A stretch of DNA of 63,555 nt from JAWLFY01 sp041685355 (GCA_041685355.1 JAWLFY010000011.1:1-63555), one strand, 5' to 3'. Shown: positions 43,887-52,939, counted from the stretch's first letter. The notes: generated by a model from the letters alone, not told the origin. Numbers and translations: made by a program.

Positions 43887-46139
43887 TCACCGCTGGAGTC
43901 GGAACAGGGTGACGGCGAGGGGCGGCAGGTCGACGAGGATACTGTCGGGTCGGGCGTGATGTTCGACCCCGGTCGACTCGCGGCCGGGATAGTTCCCGAC
44001 GTTGCTCCCGCCGTACGCCTCGCTGTCGCTGTTGAAGATTTCCTCCCAGTACCCGGCGGTCGGGACGGCCACGCGGTAGCCGCGTCGGACGACGGGGGTG
44101 AAGTTGCAACACACCAGCACCGGCGGGGCGTCGCCGAGTCCCTTCCGCAGGTAGACCAGGATGCTGTCGTCGGCGTTCATCGCGTCGACCCATTCGAACC
44201 CGTCGCTGGAGAAGTCGAGATCATGGAGCGACGCGTTATCGAGGACGGCGCGGTTGAGGTCGGCCACGAGTTGTTGGATGCCGCGGTGGGTGTCGAAGTC
44301 GAGCAGTTCCCACTGGGGCCCGTCGTCATGGTTCCACTCGTTCCACTGGGCGAGTTCGCCTCCCATGAACAACAGTTTCTTCCCGGGGTGCGTCCACATG
44401 TACGCGTAAAGTAGCCGCAGGTTGGCGAATTTTTGCCACAAGTCCCCCGGCATCTGGCTGATCAACGAGCCTTTGCCGTGCACGACCTCGTCGTGGGATA
44501 GGGGGAGCATGAAGTTTTCGGTGAACGCGTAGATCAGGCTGAACGTCAGCTCGTTGTGATGGAAGCGGCGGTGGATCGGTTCGTTCCGCATGTACCGCAA
44601 CGTGTCGTTCATCCAGCCCATGTTCCACTTGTAGGTGAAACCGAGACCGCCGTCATAGGTCGGTCGCGAGACCCCCGGCCAGGCGGTCGATTCCTCGGCG
44701 GCCATCACCGCCCCGGGGAACTGTTGGTGGACCGCGATGTTGGTTTCCCGCAGGAACTCGATCGCCTCGAGGTTTTCCCGCCCGCCGTAGCGGTTCGGGA
44801 TCCAGTCACCCTGTTCACGGCTGTAGTCGAGGTACAGCATCGACGCGACCGCGTCGACGCGGAGGCCGTCGATGTGATACTTGTCGAGCCAGAAGAGCGC
44901 GTTGGCGACGAGGAAGTTGCGGACCTCGTTTCGCCCGTAGTTGAAGATCTTCGTTCCCCAGTCGGGGTGCTCGCCTTGCCGCGGGTCGGCGTGTTCGTAG
45001 AGGGACGAACCGTCGAACATCGCCAACCCGTGACCGTCCTTCGGGAAGTGCGCGGGGACCCAGTCGATCAGCACGCCGATGTTGTTGCGGTGCAGATAGT
45101 CGACGAAATACATGAAGTCGTCGGGGTCACCGTGACGGCTCGTCGGGGCGTAGTACCCGACCGTTTGGTAGCCCCACGACCCGGTGAAGGGGTGCTCGCT
45201 GACCGGCATCAGTTGGACGTGGGTGAAATTCATCCGGCGGCAGTAGTCGACCAGTCGCTTGGCCAGATCGCGGTAGTTCAACCAGCCGTGGGAGCGTCCG
45301 GGACCCTTTTGCCAGCTTCCCAGGTGCACCTCATAGACGTTCATCGGGGAGTGGAGCGGGTTCCACGATTCGCGGCGGCTCATCCAGTCATCGTCTTGCC
45401 AACCGTGTTGGGAGAGATCGGCGACGATCGAAGCGGTCAGCGGCGGGAGCTCGGCGGCGAAACCGAACGGGTCGCACTTGTCCACCCATTCGCCGTGGCC
45501 GGTCAAAATGCGGAACTTGTATCGGTCCCCGACCTTCGCCTTGGGAATGAACAGTTCCCAGATTCCCAGATGCGGGTGGACGCGAGCGACGTGTTCTCGC
45601 CCGTCCCAATCGTTGAAGTCCCCGACGATCTGAACGGTGCGGGCGTTGGGCGCCCAAACGGCGAAGTTCACCCCGGGGACTTCGTCGACCGTGCGGACCT
45701 GCGCCCCCAACCGTTCGTAGAGTTGGTGGTGTCGGCCTTCCCCGAACAGGTACCGATCGAAATCGGTCAGGATCGAGGGGGCCGCGTAGGGGTCCTGCAT
45801 GTTGACCACTTCGCCTGTCTTCTTTGCCATCTGGATGCGATACCTGGAGCGGGCGTTGAAACGTGCCCCCTCATCTTGTGTATCTTCGCGGCATCCGTCG
45901 ACCGTATGACCGCAAATGGCTTCAAAAAATCCGGCCGGATGGACTCGCCGCATCGGCCTCCGGGACCCGTCGGTTCGGTCGACGATCCACGCCGCGTGAG
46001 CATCGGGGAGGTAGCTGCGGACCGAAATCGCCGGGCGACCTTGGTAATCGATCCGGTGCGGCCCCAGCAGGCTGGAGGGGTTCTCGTGGGTTCCGTCGAT
46101 CAGGCGGCGGATGTGTGAAAGCGAGAGTTCCGTGTGCAT
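43887..46139 (-). CDS. glgB: 1,4-alpha-glucan branching enzyme
   Basis: GlgB makes the alpha-1,6 branches of glycogen. The 750-residue protein has an N-terminal extra domain (residues 1-110, 'TELSLSHIRRLIDGTHENP'), a CBM48 domain ('GVNFAVWAPNARTVQIVGDF'), the GH13 barrel with 'GVLIDWVPAHFP', the nucleophile region 'DGLRVDAVASMLYLDYSR', the acid/base 'MAAEESTAWP' and 'LPLSHDEVVHGKGSL', and a C-terminal beta domain. Length is normal for the two-N-domain GlgB group. I chose ATG 46139 ('MHTELSLSH'); longer frames are an antisense-like Pro/Arg-rich run that overlaps the RNase H-like gene. Other glg genes are not in the window. Confidence 0.96.
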   Translation of the reverse strand: MHTELSLSHIRRLIDGTHENPSSLLGPHRIDYQGRPAISVRSYLPDAHAAWIVDRTDGSRRPMRRVHPAGFFEAICGHTVDGCREDTQDEGARFNARSRYRIQMAKKTGEVVNMQDPYAAPSILTDFDRYLFGEGRHHQLYERLGAQVRTVDEVPGVNFAVWAPNARTVQIVGDFNDWDGREHVARVHPHLGIWELFIPKAKVGDRYKFRILTGHGEWVDKCDPFGFAAELPPLTASIVADLSQHGWQDDDWMSRRESWNPLHSPMNVYEVHLGSWQKGPGRSHGWLNYRDLAKRLVDYCRRMNFTHVQLMPVSEHPFTGSWGYQTVGYYAPTSRHGDPDDFMYFVDYLHRNNIGVLIDWVPAHFPKDGHGLAMFDGSSLYEHADPRQGEHPDWGTKIFNYGRNEVRNFLVANALFWLDKYHIDGLRVDAVASMLYLDYSREQGDWIPNRYGGRENLEAIEFLRETNIAVHQQFPGAVMAAEESTAWPGVSRPTYDGGLGFTYKWNMGWMNDTLRYMRNEPIHRRFHHNELTFSLIYAFTENFMLPLSHDEVVHGKGSLISQMPGDLWQKFANLRLLYAYMWTHPGKKLLFMGGELAQWNEWNHDDGPQWELLDFDTHRGIQQLVADLNRAVLDNASLHDLDFSSDGFEWVDAMNADDSILVYLRKGLGDAPPVLVCCNFTPVVRRGYRVAVPTAGYWEEIFNSDSEAYGGSNVGNYPGRESTGVEHHARPDSILVDLPPLAVTLFRLQR

Positions 46140-46263
46140 GGTGCGATCGGGCGGTGGTGATGGGATTGGAAATATGGGAACGGGATGCGTGTCGGATCGG
46201 GCGTTGTGTCGCCAGCGGGACGATTCGCGATTGGAGCGATTCGGGAGTCGGGAACTCGCGGGT

Positions 46264-47202
46264 TTACCCGGTTTCCACCAGGTCGGCGGCGGTGAACCGG
46301 TGGCGTCTTTGGCCGCGACGGCGGGCCGGTACCGCCGAACGATCGCGTGACGGCGCGTCATCGCGTGCCGCCAAGTGGTCGCGAAGGGCGAAGTGATCCG
46401 ATGCGGTTGCCGAGTTTGCCGGTGTGGTTGCCGAGTTTGGCAGCGGTTCGTCGTTCGGGCGGGTCGTGGCTCGGGGGCCCGTGGCGGGCGACCCAAGGAG
46501 CAGACGCCGGAGCCCGTCGGTTTGCTGCGCGTGTGACGGAGGGTTGGGCTGTGCGTGGGGGCCGTCGACCCGCCACATCTGCTGGCCATCGTCGGAGCCG
46601 TGCGATGTGGTCTCGGCGGGCGCGTGGGCGAATTCGGCGGTCGAGCCGGCGGTCGGGGCGGGCGCGTGGTCCGCCACTGAGGCCGGGGAACCGACGGAGG
46701 GAGCGGTGACGGGCAGGCGACCGGGGCTGACGAGCCGCGACGACACCAGGCACGCCTCCACGCGATGGATCCGCAGCGCCCGATCGATCCGCCGCCACAG
46801 GTCGGCATGTTGGATGTCGATCACGCGGCCGAAGTGTTCCCAAGCGAAGTCATGAGCTCGCCATCGTGGGAGCGACTCGGCGAGCGAGCGGATCAGGTAC
46901 CGGTTGGTGCTGAGCAACATCACCGCGGCGGGGCCGTCGATCGCTTCGAGCCCGCGGACGGCGGCGAGCAACGACAACCGATTGAGGTCGCCCGGTTCCT
47001 CATCGGCCGCTTCGAGCACCGGATCACCGACGGCCGATTCGATCGAGAACCGCCAACGGCCGTCGGCGAGGCTCGTCGACCAAGCCTCACAGACCAGCAG
47101 CAGTTCGGGAGAGTCCGGTGCGTTCGCCGGTGCGGGCGAACCGCCGGGCCGGTGGCGAGGGCCGCCGGGGCTCGGCGCCTCGGTGCGTCGATGCGGTCTC
47201 AC
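46264..47202 (-). CDS. RNase H-like fold protein lacking catalytic residues
   Basis: Residues 33-152 of this 312-residue protein follow the RNase HI pattern: a strand 'ELLLVCEAWSTSLADGRWRF', a helix 'DLNRLSLLAAVRGLEAIDGP', a strand 'AAVMLLSTNRYLIRSL', 'LPRWRAHDFAWEHF' and 'QHADLWRRIDRALRIHRVEA', mirroring TDGS...NRMELLAAI...LYTDSQYV...W...NKDLWQRLDAAL. The four metal-binding acids are not conserved: the first Asp is Glu39, the Glu of NRMEL is Ser77, and the Asp of TDS is Thr99. It is thus probably inactive as a nuclease. The last 150 residues are an Ala/Pro/Thr/Ser-rich tail ending in a basic patch 'RRRGQRRHRF' that might bind nucleic acid. It lies upstream of glgB in the same direction. Relatives appear to be restricted, but I cannot check. 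Confidence 0.65.
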   Translation of the reverse strand: MRPHRRTEAPSPGGPRHRPGGSPAPANAPDSPELLLVCEAWSTSLADGRWRFSIESAVGDPVLEAADEEPGDLNRLSLLAAVRGLEAIDGPAAVMLLSTNRYLIRSLAESLPRWRAHDFAWEHFGRVIDIQHADLWRRIDRALRIHRVEACLVSSRLVSPGRLPVTAPSVGSPASVADHAPAPTAGSTAEFAHAPAETTSHGSDDGQQMWRVDGPHAQPNPPSHAQQTDGLRRLLLGSPATGPRATTRPNDEPLPNSATTPANSATASDHFALRDHLAARDDAPSRDRSAVPARRRGQRRHRFTAADLVETG

Positions 47203-47503
47203 GTGTTCGCTCTTTCACTCGGGCCCGATCCTGGGGTCGCCAGCGACTTTCCGTCATCGCGGCGGCCCCAGGCCGGTGGCCGTGGGGGTTGGGTGAAACG
47301 GGCTCCGTCCGTGGACGCCGCGGGAATTTCATTCGGCATCCCTTTCCCCGCCCCCAAACTTTCCCCAGGGGAAAAAGTCACTCCGGGTTGCCGGGGGCCG
47401 GGACGAAGCGAACAACCGGCACACGACGACCCGCGGGCCAGCTAAACGAAGGGGCCAGCTACAGGGAGGGGCCACCTGCACGAACCGGGGCGGAGCTGGC
47501 ACA
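47203..47503. other. Divergent spacer
   Basis: About 300 bases between the RNase H-like gene and the CPBP protease gene. It includes a GC-rich repeat-like patch (GGGCCAGCTAAACGAA / GGGGCCAGCTACAGGG / GGGGCCACCTGCACGA, 47439-47485) with three imperfect 19-21-bp units upstream of the protease gene. No gene is visible. Confidence 0.4.
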
Positions 47504-48205
47504 ATGAAATTCCATCGTCAACGCGGACCAGCGCGTGATCCCGAGCCCGCGAACCCGCCGGAACCGATGTCCGACACGCTCCAGCAGACGCCCGACGACG
47601 TGTTCCGGACGGCGGTGATCTTTGAGGCGGCCCTCGGCGGGCTGGCGATGTTGCTCGGGTGGTTGCTCGGCCCCGACCCCCGCACTTTGCTGCCGGAATT
47701 GACCGTCGCCGACGTGCGTCCGCTCGGGGAGGGGTTGCTCTACGGGGCGTTGGCAGCGGTGCCGTTACTGGTGGCGGTCGAGGTTTTGCGGCGTTTGCCG
47801 TGGGAGCCGGTCCGGGAGCTCGAACGGCTTTCGGACGACGGGATGGTGTCGCTGCTGTTGCGGCTCAGCCCGTCCGAGCTCGTCGTGATCAGCGTTTGTG
47901 CGGGTGTCGGCGAGGAGCTTCTGTTTCGCGGCTGGATGATGCCTTGGATGTCGGGGGGGCATGACAGCGGATGGTCCGTCACGACCGTCGCCGGGTTGAT
48001 CGGTTCGTCGATCGCGTTCGGGTTGGTGCACCCGATCACCAAGCTGTACGTCGTGGTCGCGAGTCTGATGGGCGTGTACTTCGGGGTGCTGGTTCTTGTC
48101 ACGGGGAATCTGTTGATCGCGATCGTGGCGCACGCGGTGTATGACGCGGTGCAGCTGATCGTGACCGCGCGGCGTGAGCGGGATCCCGAGCCGTCAGCGG
48201 GCTGA
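47504..48205 (+). CDS. CPBP (CAAX protease/bacteriocin-processing) family membrane protease
   Basis: This 233-residue protein has about six hydrophobic segments and the three conserved motifs of the CPBP/Abi family: EExxxR in 'GVGEELLFRGWM', FxxxH in 'SIAFGLVHPITKLY' and HxxxD in 'IVAHAVYDAV', the Glu and His residues forming the presumed active site. Bacterial members process peptides or act in immunity to bacteriocins; the role here is unknown. The start at 47504 has GGAG eight bases upstream; Met22 (47567) is an alternative. Confidence 0.87.
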   Translation: MKFHRQRGPARDPEPANPPEPMSDTLQQTPDDVFRTAVIFEAALGGLAMLLGWLLGPDPRTLLPELTVADVRPLGEGLLYGALAAVPLLVAVEVLRRLPWEPVRELERLSDDGMVSLLLRLSPSELVVISVCAGVGEELLFRGWMMPWMSGGHDSGWSVTTVAGLIGSSIAFGLVHPITKLYVVVASLMGVYFGVLVLVTGNLLIAIVAHAVYDAVQLIVTARRERDPEPSAG

Positions 48206-48383
48206 ACGCGCGGCCCGGCGTCGGGCGATCGTTAGGACCGGTACGGATCGACACGAAGCCCCCCGACGTGCTTATCCGCGCCGGCTCCGGGATCGCAAAA
48301 GCTGCCTCGAGGCTTGGCGTATCGACCTAGGTTTCCCGGCGTGGAGCGACACGCTCGTCACCTCGTCGACCGGAAACCTAGCC

Positions 48384-49115
48384 ATGCGATTTCTCTTCAG
48401 CCGCGACCGTTCGACCTGCCTCGGTCGGTCGACCACCTCCGCCCCACGCCGGACCCCCGATCGCCGCGCGGCGTCGCTGGCCGTGCGGTCCGTGTCACAC
48501 TTCGTGCGAATCGCCGGGATCTTGGCCGCGATCGCCCTGGCCGCGGCGCCGGCGGCGTGTGACGAAGGCGACGGACCGAGCCTGGTGCGGATCGAGGAGG
48601 ATTGGGAGTTCGTCGTCACGGAGCCGGAACCGGGCATCAACTCGCCACAGATCACGTTCTTCACCTGTCCCGACGCGGCCGATCCGGAATGTCATTTCCA
48701 GTTGCAGATGAACTACGCGGCGAGCACGTCGTATTCCAGTGGCGGGTTCCGCGTCTCGGCGGTACGTGACGAAGCGATGCTCGATGAGGCGCGGAGTGAT
48801 TCGCGGATCGTGCTGTCGCTCGACAACGACACGGTCCGTTGGACCAGTGTGATGGGGGTCGCCGAGGGGGAGTTCCTGTACGCCGTGAAGGACGGTTTTG
48901 GTTCGGCTTGGGGAGTGTTTGGCGGCCCGGAGTACCTGGTGCGGATGCCTTCGGACGGCGTGGAGGAGATCGCGGGATACACGCCAACAAAGAGCTTGGA
49001 GATGGTTGACGTCGGGTTTGGCGGGAACCGGGTCGATTCGATCGTCCTCAAGCGGGTGCGATATTACTTCAGCGACGGGCACGTCGCGACCGTTTCGATC
49101 GCCGCCAGCCCGTGA
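48384..49115 (+). CDS. Secreted hypothetical protein
   Basis: This 243-residue protein has an Arg-rich N-terminus followed by a hydrophobic export signal ('FVRIAGILAAIALAAAPAA', about residues 40-58). The mature part is beta-rich, with 'VRIEEDWEFVVTEPEPGINS', 'PQITFFTCP' and 'AVKDGFGSAWGVFGG'. Three Cys follow the signal. It resembles secreted proteins found just before TadG/TadE genes in planctomycetes, suggesting a link to the pilus or matrix (weak inference). The start at 48384 is preferred; longer frames run through a non-coding-like Arg-rich stretch. No family is recognised. Confidence 0.7.
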   Translation: MRFLFSRDRSTCLGRSTTSAPRRTPDRRAASLAVRSVSHFVRIAGILAAIALAAAPAACDEGDGPSLVRIEEDWEFVVTEPEPGINSPQITFFTCPDAADPECHFQLQMNYAASTSYSSGGFRVSAVRDEAMLDEARSDSRIVLSLDNDTVRWTSVMGVAEGEFLYAVKDGFGSAWGVFGGPEYLVRMPSDGVEEIAGYTPTKSLEMVDVGFGGNRVDSIVLKRVRYYFSDGHVATVSIAASP

Positions 49116-49211
49116 CGGGTCGTTCGAACTCTGGGCCGGCCATTTTCCGTCGCGGCGATTTTGTTTCCGCTGCCGAACCTCCTGCGAAGACCTTTTGCGA
49201 AGAATCGAACG

Positions 49212-50387
49212 ATGCGAAAGACCGAGACGATGATTGCGACCCCGACCGCCCAATTGCGAGTTTGTCGCCGGCGGGCGAAAAGCCGCCGCGGTGCGGCGGC
49301 CGTGTTCGGGCTGGTCCTGACCACCGCGCTGGTGATCTTGATGGCGGTCTCGATCGACATGGGGTACATCGGGGTCGCCCGGTCGGAGATCAAACGCTCC
49401 GCCGACGCGGCGGCGATCGCCGGTTGCTGGGAACTGTTCGACAGTCGTGTCGAAGGTTTGCCGACCGGGGTGCTGGAGAGCGAGGTGTCCGACGCGGCCG
49501 CCGCATTCGCCGCGGTCAACAAAATTCATAACCAATCGCCTCACGTCAGCATCGCGAACCACAGCGTCGAACTGGGGCATTTCGACTTGGCGAATCCGGG
49601 CGTGTTTGACACCGCCGACCCGACCTCGTTCAACGCGGTCCGCATTCGCCTCCGGCGGCAAGCGGGGAGCAACGGCGAAATCCCGCTCTTTTTCGGGGGT
49701 CTCACCGGGCGCCACCAACAGGCGTTGCAGGTCACCGCGACCGCGGCGATGTTGCGGACGATCAGCGGGTTTCGCATGCCGACCGAGGCGGAGAGTCTCC
49801 CGATTTTGCCGTTCGCGCTCGATCTCGAAACGTGGGAACGGGTCTTGGCCGAAGAGACGGAAGACACGTACAGCTTTGACGCCGGCGAGATCGCCCGCGG
49901 GGCCGACGGCTACTTTGAGTGCAACCTTTTTCCCCAGGGCACCGGGTCGCCCGGGAACCGCGGGACGGTCGACATCGGGCATAGCAACAACAGCACCGCC
50001 GACATCGCGCGACAGATCGTGCACGGGATCTCGGCGGATGATTACGCCGAACTCGACAAGCCACTCGAACTCGATGAGGCAGGGGAACTGACGTTGAACG
50101 GGGACACCGGGATCAGTGCCGGGATGAAGGACGAGTTGGCGAGCATCGTCGGGCAGAAGCGGATCATCCCGATCTTCACCCACGTCACGGGAAACGGGAA
50201 CAACGCGATGTTCACGATCGTTCGCTTTGAAGGGGTCCGGGTACTGGACGTCAAACTGACCGGGCCGATGTACAAGAAGCATCTCACGGTCCAGCCCGTA
50301 CCGATGGTCGCCAGGCACTCGATCGTCAACGGTTCGCAGTTGACCTCCAGCAGCTATCTCTACGCCCCGGTGATGCTGGTCGAGTGA
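49212..50387 (+). CDS. TadG-like pilus-associated membrane protein
   Basis: This 391-residue protein has the TadE/TadG-type N-terminus 'SRRGAAAVFGLVLTTALVIL' with a single membrane helix and 'DMGYIGVARSEIKRSADAAA' following, then a long extracytoplasmic part. TadG-like proteins are minor pseudopilins of Flp/Tad pili or secretion systems. Later residues ('FRMPTEAESLPILPFALD', 'FNLFPQ'-like region) are typical of planctomycete relatives. It overlaps the start of the TadE-like gene by four bases (GTGA), so the two are coupled. No other tad genes are in the window, so this may be an orphan pair. Confidence 0.83.
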   Translation: MRKTETMIATPTAQLRVCRRRAKSRRGAAAVFGLVLTTALVILMAVSIDMGYIGVARSEIKRSADAAAIAGCWELFDSRVEGLPTGVLESEVSDAAAAFAAVNKIHNQSPHVSIANHSVELGHFDLANPGVFDTADPTSFNAVRIRLRRQAGSNGEIPLFFGGLTGRHQQALQVTATAAMLRTISGFRMPTEAESLPILPFALDLETWERVLAEETEDTYSFDAGEIARGADGYFECNLFPQGTGSPGNRGTVDIGHSNNSTADIARQIVHGISADDYAELDKPLELDEAGELTLNGDTGISAGMKDELASIVGQKRIIPIFTHVTGNGNNAMFTIVRFEGVRVLDVKLTGPMYKKHLTVQPVPMVARHSIVNGSQLTSSSYLYAPVMLVE

Positions 50388-50938
50388 ACCGGCGGACCCG
50401 CGGATTTCTCCCCAAACTTGATCGAACGCAATCTGCCATCATGAAAGTTTCTCGCAACCGCCTACGTTCCACGCCCCGTCGATCGGGAGTCGCCTTTTCC
50501 CATCGGCGCGATCGCCTCTCGGGTCACGGGAGCGGACGTCACGGACTTCGTCGCGCCGGGGCCGCCGCGGTCGAGTTCGCGTTGATCGCCCCGTTGATGA
50601 TGACGTTCACCTTCGGGCTGGTCGAACTCGGGCGGCTGATGTTGGTAAAAGAGTCGGCGGTTCAGGCGACACGCGAGGGGGCGCGGGAGGCGATCCGCCC
50701 TTCGGCCGACAGGAGCGCGGTGATCGAGAGGGTCAACGCAGAACTCTCGCTCATGTCGGTGAACGACGCGACGGTCGTCGTTTCCCCGTCGTCGCTTGAC
50801 TCCGTGGAACCGGGCGGGATGGTAACGGTGAGCGTCTCGATCCCGCTCTCGGCGGTGAGTTGGGTGCCGGGCTATTTCGACTTCGAAGCGACCACGATCG
50901 TCGCCGAAACGACAATGCGTCGGGAGAGCACGAACTGA
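50384..50938 (+). CDS. TadE-like pseudopilin
   Basis: This 184-residue protein carries the TadE signature 'RAGAAAVEFALIAPLMMTFT' with the conserved Glu of prepilin-like helices, 'GLVELGRLMLVKESAVQATR' and 'EGAREA'. After the helix comes a short beta-rich domain. The GTG at 50384 overlaps the TadG stop; ATG 50441 would still include the whole helix and is a good alternative. With TadG it probably forms part of a Tad pilus or secretion apparatus encoded elsewhere. Confidence 0.85.
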   Translation: MNRRTRGFLPKLDRTQSAIMKVSRNRLRSTPRRSGVAFSHRRDRLSGHGSGRHGLRRAGAAAVEFALIAPLMMTFTFGLVELGRLMLVKESAVQATREGAREAIRPSADRSAVIERVNAELSLMSVNDATVVVSPSSLDSVEPGGMVTVSVSIPLSAVSWVPGYFDFEATTIVAETTMRRESTN

Positions 50939-50987
50939 CCACGTGCCCCCCGCGACCTGCTGATCCGACGTCGCGGCCGAGGTCCCT

Positions 50988-51015
50988 TTGCCGCCGCCGG
51001 GCGTTCGGCTAGATT
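50988..51015 (+). promoter_or_regulatory. Candidate promoter for tRNA-Met
   Basis: TTGCCG (50988-50993) and TAGATT (51010-51015) are spaced by 16 bases in otherwise GC-rich DNA and lie about 70 bases before the tRNA. This is a sequence match only. Confidence 0.4.
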
Positions 51016-51084
51016 ATTCCGCTTCGGGGTCGTCCGCGAGGTTCGGCCCGATCGCGTCGGTGACGAAGTCCCGACGACGAAGGC

Positions 51085-51158
51085 GGCGGCATAGCTCAGT
51101 CGGTTAGAGCAGCGGAATCATAATCCGCGTGTCGGGGGTTCGAGTCCCTCTGCCGCTA
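51085..51158 (+). tRNA. tRNA-Met (CAT), elongator type
   Basis: Folding by eye gives a 7-bp acceptor stem (GGCGGCA with TGCCGCT, first pair G-T), D arm GCTC/GAGC, anticodon stem GCGGA/TCCGC with loop ATCATAA (anticodon CAT at 51119-51121), 5-base variable loop and T arm GGGGG/CCCTC with TTCGAGT. Discriminator is A; CCA is not encoded. The anticodon stem lacks the three G-C pairs of initiators, so it is elongator Met; a lysidine-modified tRNA-Ile(CAT) cannot be fully excluded. Confidence 0.95.
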
Positions 51159-51404
51159 CTGGACGGGTTTTTCAAGAGACCCTTTGTCGACATCCGAATT
51201 CGGATCGGTTGGCTGAATGCCGGATGGGGTGGCCTCGCCATCGTGGTTGCTCCCGGCTTGCCGTTCATGGAGCAGAGCCGGATCGCGGAGGGGATCGACA
51301 ACGTCGACCGGTTCGGCGTCCGAGGGGGCGTCGTGCGAGCTGCGGGTCACGGCCGCGACGGCGGTTCGGTTCCGCGTGGTTCGGTTTCCGACCGTGGCCG
51401 GCCT

Positions 51405-52727
51405 TCACACTTCGTCCAAGACTTCGCGGATGTCGAGCAAGTAGACTTGGCGTCCGCCGTCGTGTGGGCTGTCGATCGTGACCAACGTCCCGTCGTCGTT
51501 GCTGCGGGGGTGCGTGTCACATCGCCATTCGCCGCGGTACGCCGGCGGCGAGGGGAAGTGACCGAGGTCGACGCGGTGACCGCTGGGGACGTGGTAGAGG
51601 TACACCGTTTGCCGCGACGTTTTGCGATCGGGGTAAGTGTCGTTCAGGATCCAGTCGCGGTATTTCCCGCCAGGGGCGCCGAGGTAGGTGTTGTGGCCGT
51701 TGGTCGGCATCTTGTCGTGGCCGACCGGTTCGACCTTTCGGGTGCGATCGGTAAACCGATAGAAGCCGCTGGGTCGGCCTTCCGGGCGGGTCCACATGGT
51801 GACCTGATCGTCGTTCTTCCAAATGAAGTGGGACGTATATCCGGAGGGGTCGAGAACGTGTCGGTCGCTGCCGTCCATGTTCGCGGTGAACATGCGGGTG
51901 ACGAAGCCGCCTCGGAATTCGAGCGTCTTCGGATCGAACTCGGGCCGATAGCGGTGCAGGACGATGAACCGATTGCCCGCGGGGTTGATCAACAGGTGGT
52001 TAAAGTAGTGCCAGGCGTCGGCGTGGGTTTCGCCGTCGGGCCAGGGGATCTCGGCGACTTCGGCCAGCGAAAGGATCAATTCGCTGTCGCCCGTTTCCAA
52101 GTCGACCCGCCAGATCCCCGAGTCTTCTGGGGCGCGTCGATCGACGTGGGGGTCGGCGAGTCCGTCGTAGCCGTAACCGGGGCGGAGGTTGTCGATCCGT
52201 CGGAAGTCGACCGAGAGTCCGGTCTTGCCATCGGACGCGATCGTGTAGATCGGTCGCGGAATCGTCCGCACCGACTGGTCTTGCAGCGAGTAAATACGAC
52301 AAACGAAGCGGTCGTCTTCGCGGTCGTTCCAGAGGATCGTGTCGCCCCCGTCGCCGACCCACTGGAGCATGCAGCCTTGCTGCCAGCCCCAGGCGCGACT
52401 GCGCCCGATTTCGACCCAGCGATCGTCTTGCCCGGTATCGACGTAGCCGACGGCGATCGAATCGTCGGCGGTGGGCGAGCGACCCTCGAAGTCGACCTGG
52501 TTGGTCAAGACGAAGCGGTTATCGGGTGAGAACTGGCGTTTGTCGTAGTACCCGAACCAGTGATGTTTGGGGCCGCGGGTGATCGCCCGGCAGGGAACCA
52601 ACGGTTCGGCCGGTCCGGTTTCGGACTGGGCGACCGCGAACCGTGCGGGGAGTCCGGCGGCGGCGATTCCGGCCCCGGCGATCGCCGACCCGGCAAGGCG
52701 ATGGAATTGGCGTCGGTTTAAATTCAT
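51405..52727 (-). CDS. TAT-exported beta-propeller-like protein
   Basis: This 440-residue protein has a twin-arginine signal ('MNLNRRQFHRLAGSAIAGAG') and repeated TolB/oligogalacturonate-lyase-like propeller blades, for example 'GPKHHWFGYYDKRQFSPDNR', 'WVGDGGDTILWNDREDDRFV', 'SGYTSHFIWKNDDQVTMWTR' and 'GEWRCDTHPRSNDDGTLVTI'. The exact family function is unknown. It could be a periplasmic sugar-handling or lyase-type protein (inference). Upstream, between it and the small membrane protein gene, lies a 13-bp tandem repeat array. Downstream of its stop, 51159-51404 contains no other gene. Confidence 0.83.
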   Translation of the reverse strand: MNLNRRQFHRLAGSAIAGAGIAAAGLPARFAVAQSETGPAEPLVPCRAITRGPKHHWFGYYDKRQFSPDNRFVLTNQVDFEGRSPTADDSIAVGYVDTGQDDRWVEIGRSRAWGWQQGCMLQWVGDGGDTILWNDREDDRFVCRIYSLQDQSVRTIPRPIYTIASDGKTGLSVDFRRIDNLRPGYGYDGLADPHVDRRAPEDSGIWRVDLETGDSELILSLAEVAEIPWPDGETHADAWHYFNHLLINPAGNRFIVLHRYRPEFDPKTLEFRGGFVTRMFTANMDGSDRHVLDPSGYTSHFIWKNDDQVTMWTRPEGRPSGFYRFTDRTRKVEPVGHDKMPTNGHNTYLGAPGGKYRDWILNDTYPDRKTSRQTVYLYHVPSGHRVDLGHFPSPPAYRGEWRCDTHPRSNDDGTLVTIDSPHDGGRQVYLLDIREVLDEV

Positions 52728-52758
52728 GGCGGGCGTTGCTCGGACGGTGGCGCGAGGC

Positions 52759-52849
52759 AGATCGGTTTCGCAGATCGGTTTCGCGGGTCGGCTTCGCGGG
52801 TCGGCTTCGCGGGTCGGCTTCGCGGGTCGGCTTCGCGGGTCGGTGACGC
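52759..52849. repeat. Tandem repeat, 13-bp unit
   Basis: GGGTCGGCTTCGC is repeated seven times, the first two copies reading AGATCGGTTTCGC and the last GGGTCGGTGACGC. It lies just upstream of the TAT propeller gene, in its probable leader or promoter region. Confidence 0.9.
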
Positions 52850-52939
52850 GGAGCCGTTACGCCGGGACCGAACCGCGTTATCCTGAACAAGTGCCAGGCG
52901 ATCGTGGGATGGTGCTAGGGTAACCGATCGGCGGCCGGG

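Noticed and set aside
44556..46118. A 520-codon plus-strand open frame opposite glgB
   Set aside because: It mirrors glgB, which has full GH13 motifs.
47504..48205. CPBP protease as part of an abortive-infection defence island
   Set aside because: The neighbours are housekeeping or pilus-like genes; the family has many non-defence members.
51085..51158. Initiator tRNA-fMet
   Set aside because: The anticodon stem lacks the three consecutive G-C pairs and the first acceptor pair is G-T, not the C-A mismatch of initiators.
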